Origin: Dirofilaria immitis
Taxonomy: Eukaryota; Nematoda; Chromadorea; Rhabditida; Onchocercidae
Direction of reading: 5' to 3'
DNA: 64,000 nucleotides
NCBI GenBank assembly: GCA_024305405.1
Contig: JAKNDB010000087.1
Span: 4,776,501 to 4,840,500, forward strand
Part shown: piece after piece, positions 38,998-64,000 of the stretch
How the letters are laid out: every line of letters begins with the position of its first letter
Position numbering within the stretch: the stretch's first letter is position 1
Program-made: the position numbers and the translations under genes
The notes under the pieces: generated by a model
Database searches by the model: none
What the model was told of the DNA's origin: nothing
Seen by the model: only the letters and a program-made list of their open reading frames with translations

Positions 38998-39663
38998 TTG
39001 TTTAAAGTTTCCGCTTTTTGTCTTAATAATTAATAAATTATTTATTGTATTCTTCACGCATCAAATTTTGAATGTCAAATTCTTGAACTTTCTCTTTAAA
39101 CTTGCTCTAAGAAAAATCAACATTTACTGGTACTCTTGAATTTATGGATTTATTATCATGTAGTAAAAGACAGTCTCAGGATTGAGGAACATTTTAAGTA
39201 TATGCCAGCTTGTAATAAATAGAGATCAGACATACCAAATAAATCTTTTTTTCTCTCTGTGCTAATTAAATCATCACTAAGTGCTAAACAATAATAACTG
39301 ATAATTGAGATACCTATTAGAAAGCAGATATGTAAATTACTCGAGCATGTAAGATAGTAGATATAATACATTAAAGTGACAATATGGAAGTCGATTTTCC
39401 AGTAAAAGATTTTAATAGCTGTCTTCCTCAAGGAATTAAAAATTTGAATATTATGGTGATTTGAATATCACGACAACAGATGGCTTTTTATCTTTTTATG
39501 GTGGAAAAAAACAATAAAATAAGGTTGTTATTTTGTAATTTTAAGGAATATTAATCTTGACATAAGGATTTGTTCCATATGAAGGATTTATAAGCAGCAA
39601 ATTTTCATACCAATTCTATTTTGAGTTTATTGTGATCTGTAAAAATAGCTTTGAGAAGGAGTA
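38998..39663. other. Short intergenic region between same-strand genes
   Basis: About 670 bp between the PSME4 stop and the start of the next gene on the same strand. It holds a PSME4 poly(A) signal candidate at 39032-39037 and an AAATAG acceptor-like site shortly before 39664. The spacing would allow either a separate promoter or an operon with trans-splicing. The minus-strand open frame at 39156-39431 has no recognisable family. Confidence 0.4.
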
Positions 39664-41418
39664 ATGACTACGACTACTAAAAGTAAGTTTCATCATTGAC
39701 ATTGTTACTGATTAATGTATTATATCTTACTAGTCGCACTTTAAAAGGATTTTTGGATATTCGTTTTGAAACAAATATATAATTTTTTTATTAGGCATAG
39801 TTGAAGAATATGAAAAGCTGAAAAACGCAAAGGTAAATTTTAAAATGAAATTTTGCTCAATTGCTCATTTTGTTTTTGCGAAAATTTATCTTGAAATCAA
39901 AATGGAAAAGAAATGCATACAAACGTTAATAATTTTAATTTTGATTCAATTTTATGAAAAATTATTGTTCTATGTAAAATTATAAGTAATGAAATGAGTA
40001 ATTTCCCAATCAGTTCTATTTTAGCAAGATAGAATGTCACTGCGACAGAAAATAGATTCCAAAAAAATTGTTTCGGCTGATCGAATCGAGGATTTGCTTA
40101 ATTTTCCCATTGGTTCTCAAGAAAACTTACGAAAAACAGATCGCATTTACATGACCGATGATAATAAACGATTATTATTAATTAGAGAATATGGCACGAA
40201 AAGCTGGAATTCTGAGAAGTCCGTTTTTAATACTTAAATTAACTCTTATCTCATTCAATCTTTAAGATTTTTATTACTGCAAATGACAATGCAGACAATA
40301 TCTATTAAAATTTAATTTCGCATTTCTTCATTTTTTTAACATCTTAATTTTTCCTATCTTCTTTTTCAAAATTTTCCGCATTTTTTCAGCAATTCGTTCA
40401 TAACTGTTTCTTCACCTCGAATGAGCACGAATCTGCCAATAAAATCTGATGAAATACTTCCGATGAGTAAATCAGTCCTAATAACTAAGAAATCTTACGT
40501 ATGATTTTCATAACTTTCATGAGTCGGGTACTTTACTATTTCTTCCATTAGTGGTACAATTGAAAATTGGATGTGCTGATTTACAATTCTTTGAGAAATG
40601 CATTAAAATGATCTTATTTCGTCAATTCGATCGTCTATTTTGACTTGCTCAGTGTCGCTATTAATTAATGAAAAGATGCATTACTCATTAAACTTAACTA
40701 TTACAGAGCTCATGTATTTCAAATCGTTTATTTCTCAATGTTCAGAAGTTTCAAATACTATTCTGCAACAATCAAAATTTACTGACATGCTTGATTGACT
40801 TCTTATGCTAATATATCTAATAGAGATTGCCTGGAATGAGAATAGTAGAGGATGAAAATGATATAGCGAAAAGTTTTGGAGATTTCTGAACTACCATATA
40901 TCTGCCGGATAGATTACCATATCGATGAATAAAGCAGATTGTTGATTATCGTGATATGCTTGCTGCGTTCATTTTTAGTCATTATCAGCAGACTTCAAAT
41001 AATAATTATAAAATTTCTTATTAATTTATGCAAACAATTGAAACTGAAAGCGTTCACAAAATAACAGTAGCACAGAAAGTGATCGGTATCAACGTTATTT
41101 ACCATTTCTTTGCCTTCAAAAATCGAAATAGACCGCAATATATCAGAACTACAATTTTTGGCTAACACTTCTGCTCAAGAAAATATCAATTGAGTCGTAT
41201 TCTCTCGCTTTCAATAAAAGCTTCCGTTCTCATGTCAAAAGTCCTCTTTTCAGGATTTGAACGAAAATAATGGCTGTACCGTAAATTTCAAAGTATTTGT
41301 TGATGATAACATCAGTCATGCCAGTCAAGGTCACATTCATCAGATTCACGTACACGCAAACTGTCCTGATTTTCTTCCCAAGCATTTATACGTTAATGGA
41401 ATGAAATTCTCGCAATAA
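39664..41418 (+). CDS. Small uncharacterised protein, 174 aa
   Basis: Five exons join in phase without frame breaks: 39664-39682, 39795-39832, 40025-40218, 40390-40498 and 41254-41418. I do not recognise the family. The protein starts MTTTTKSIVEEYEKLKNAK, a short charged helix, continues with a basic and polar middle (SLRQKIDSKK, then SSPRMSTNLPIKSDEILP), and ends with a His-rich segment (SHASQGHIHQIHVHANCP) before YVNGMKFSQ. It has no signal peptide or membrane span. AATAAA at 41414-41419 overlaps the stop codon. The gene follows PSME4 on the same strand by 0.67 kb and is convergent with the receptor phosphatase. Consistent splice phases and sensible donors support it as real. Confidence 0.7.
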
Positions 41419-42056
41419 ATACAGATCCTATTTGTAAAAATATATTTAAATATGCAGTCCCACAAAACATCAAATGACTATATTTATACTGTGATTTCTG
41501 CATTTTATGCTTTGTTATATCACTCCACCAAAAATGCAAACATTTTGTTTAATGATATCTCACAACATAACAAATGTAAATTAGTACCAAATTTTATTCG
41601 CTAAAATAATTTTAAAGGTGCCTTCAAACTAGTAAAATTAATGATAAATTATGAAGAAAAACTGAACAACTTTACATTAATGAAACTTTCAAACAAGAAA
41701 AACAAGGGAAATATATCACATTCATTAACATGCATTTTTATTGAGCAACAAAACAAAAATATACAAAAACACAGAAACATTAATTCTCACAAAACAACAA
41801 AAATGATAGGAAAGACAAATCCGTACTAATTCATATTTTTATGTTACTTTTAATTTCTAAGAGGGATAAAAAATTATGTTCTGAAAGTTTTAGAACAGAA
41901 TCAATTAAAAATTTTGATTGAAACATCAAGAAAAAGCTGTGCAAATCACGAAGTAGAAAAACGATATCTTTTAATTTCAATATAGTCCCGCTAGATGCTT
42001 TTACACAAAAAGTATATAATAAATAATAAAAGACGTTAAAACAAGGAAAATAACTA
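41419..42056. other. Convergent 3' intergenic region
   Basis: About 640 bp between the 3' ends of the small unknown gene (+) and the receptor phosphatase (-). It is A/T-rich with long A-rich stretches on the + strand around 41641-41820, which produce chance Lys/Asn-rich open frames. No gene was recognised. Confidence 0.5.
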
Positions 42057-62905
<20,849 letters not shown>

Positions 62906-64000
62906 ATCCAGACTTACTATAAATGATCTTGAGTACTGTTGAATATCCAAAATTATCGAATATATACTATTAAACAATTCATTTCATCAGTAAAAAAGTG
63001 GCTCTCAGCAGTTAGTAAAATATGGTGGTCAGAGAGAGTTTTCTGAGTGGAAAATTTCACTGCAACATGCTGAGTCACCATTTTTCGATTCTAAAAATAC
63101 TTCGATTTATTTCTAAATTTTATAGCAATAAATTAAACAATCCGGTTCAGTTTTATTATCAATGTTTCCCTCAAATCTGAGACCATTTGTGAAAAAAATA
63201 ACAAATAAGCACCACATTCAAGAAAGAATCTCAGAGGATTTATGCATGCGAGGATATGCTGTCACATATAAATCACTTTTGAAGGAATGACTCAGAAACA
63301 TTCTTTTTGAAGGCTGTTAAATGGCTGAATTTTTAAATGCAATAACGGTATCCTAGAAGGTTTTGTGGAACTTTTTAATATTTTAAAGAATATTGCTGTA
63401 TGTTTATGCAGAAAAGTTAAAACTTTTCTGTTTCATGGTCGAAATTCAAGATAGCGTAAGATAGACATGATCTGGTTATGTTCAACTTATTTAAAGAGTA
63501 TTGAAAATTTTAATTCAATAGTCGAAAATTCATAAAGAAATAAAAGACGTAAATATTTACACCAGCGGAATACAAAGTTTCTGTTGAAATTTTTTTAAAA
63601 TAAACGAATGAAAAGAAATTACTCGAAGATATTTTGTATTTCAAATAAATAAGATAATTCCAATTTCATTTAATATCTTTATTCTATGTTGCCATCAAAA
63701 TTCCTAAATGCACAAATGAAATTCCATTTCAGCTTGTGATAGTAAAGGGTAATAAAAGGATTTTGTAAATAAAAGTGAAATTAATATAGGAATGCATTAT
63801 ACAGGGATGAAATATAGAACAATATAAGTATCTAACAGATATCAGCAAAATTGAAATATTCTATTTTTGAAAAACGATTTCAAAACAAAAGTCCACAATA
63901 TTTTTTCTTCAGTTTCCATTTATGCTTTATATTTTTGAATTTGAAAGAATAAATTATATGAATTAACATATGGCTAGCTAGATTTCGCTTGGAAAAAGTC
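62906..64000. other. Region upstream of the receptor phosphatase
   Basis: About 1.1 kb that should hold the receptor phosphatase promoter or a further 5' exon. The minus-strand frame of the signal-peptide exon stays open up to 62977. No other gene was recognised. Confidence 0.4.

Overview
This window is AT-rich, intron-dense nematode DNA, most likely from a filarial worm (Onchocercidae). The evidence is short exons separated by AT-rich introns with TTTCAG-type acceptors, nematode-like gene content, and a roughly 170-bp piece of a bacterial secA gene of Wolbachia type inside an intron. No bacterial operon, tRNA, rRNA, CRISPR array or intact transposon was recognised. The genus cannot be decided from the sequence alone.

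Layout: 1-2.9 kb, nothing recognised. 3.0-6.1 kb (+), mitochondrial arginyl-tRNA synthetase. 6.5-10.7 kb (-), glucosidase II beta subunit, convergent with the synthetase. 11.9-14.2 kb (+), a single-domain protein tyrosine phosphatase whose WPD-loop Asp is replaced by Asn. 14.7-19.0 kb (-), a beta-lactamase-like (LACTB/LACT) serine hydrolase, fully reconstructed as eight phase-consistent exons (406 aa). 19.4-21.8 kb (+), an unfamiliar protein with hints of a papain/OTU-like cysteine peptidase fold. 23.8-39.0 kb (+), the very large proteasome activator PA200/PSME4. 39.7-41.4 kb (+), a small unknown protein of 174 aa, intact. 42.1-62.9 kb (-), a receptor-type tyrosine phosphatase of the R3/DEP-1 class with fibronectin III repeats, one membrane span and an intact catalytic domain. 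62.9-64 kb, nothing recognised.

The genes are mostly unrelated housekeeping functions: mitochondrial translation, ER glycoprotein quality control, proteasome regulation and phosphotyrosine signalling. Neighbours alternate between convergent pairs with tight 3' ends and divergent pairs that share 0.46-1.3 kb upstream regions. The small gene 0.67 kb downstream of PSME4 on the same strand could be an operon partner.

Two observations stand out. The first is the Wolbachia-like secA fragment in an intron of the receptor phosphatase. The second is that at least a dozen conserved exons are broken by one-base length changes, almost all contractions of homopolymer runs. This spread across unrelated, normally essential genes points to base-level assembly error rather than pseudogenes, and gene models made from this sequence will be wrong unless it is corrected.
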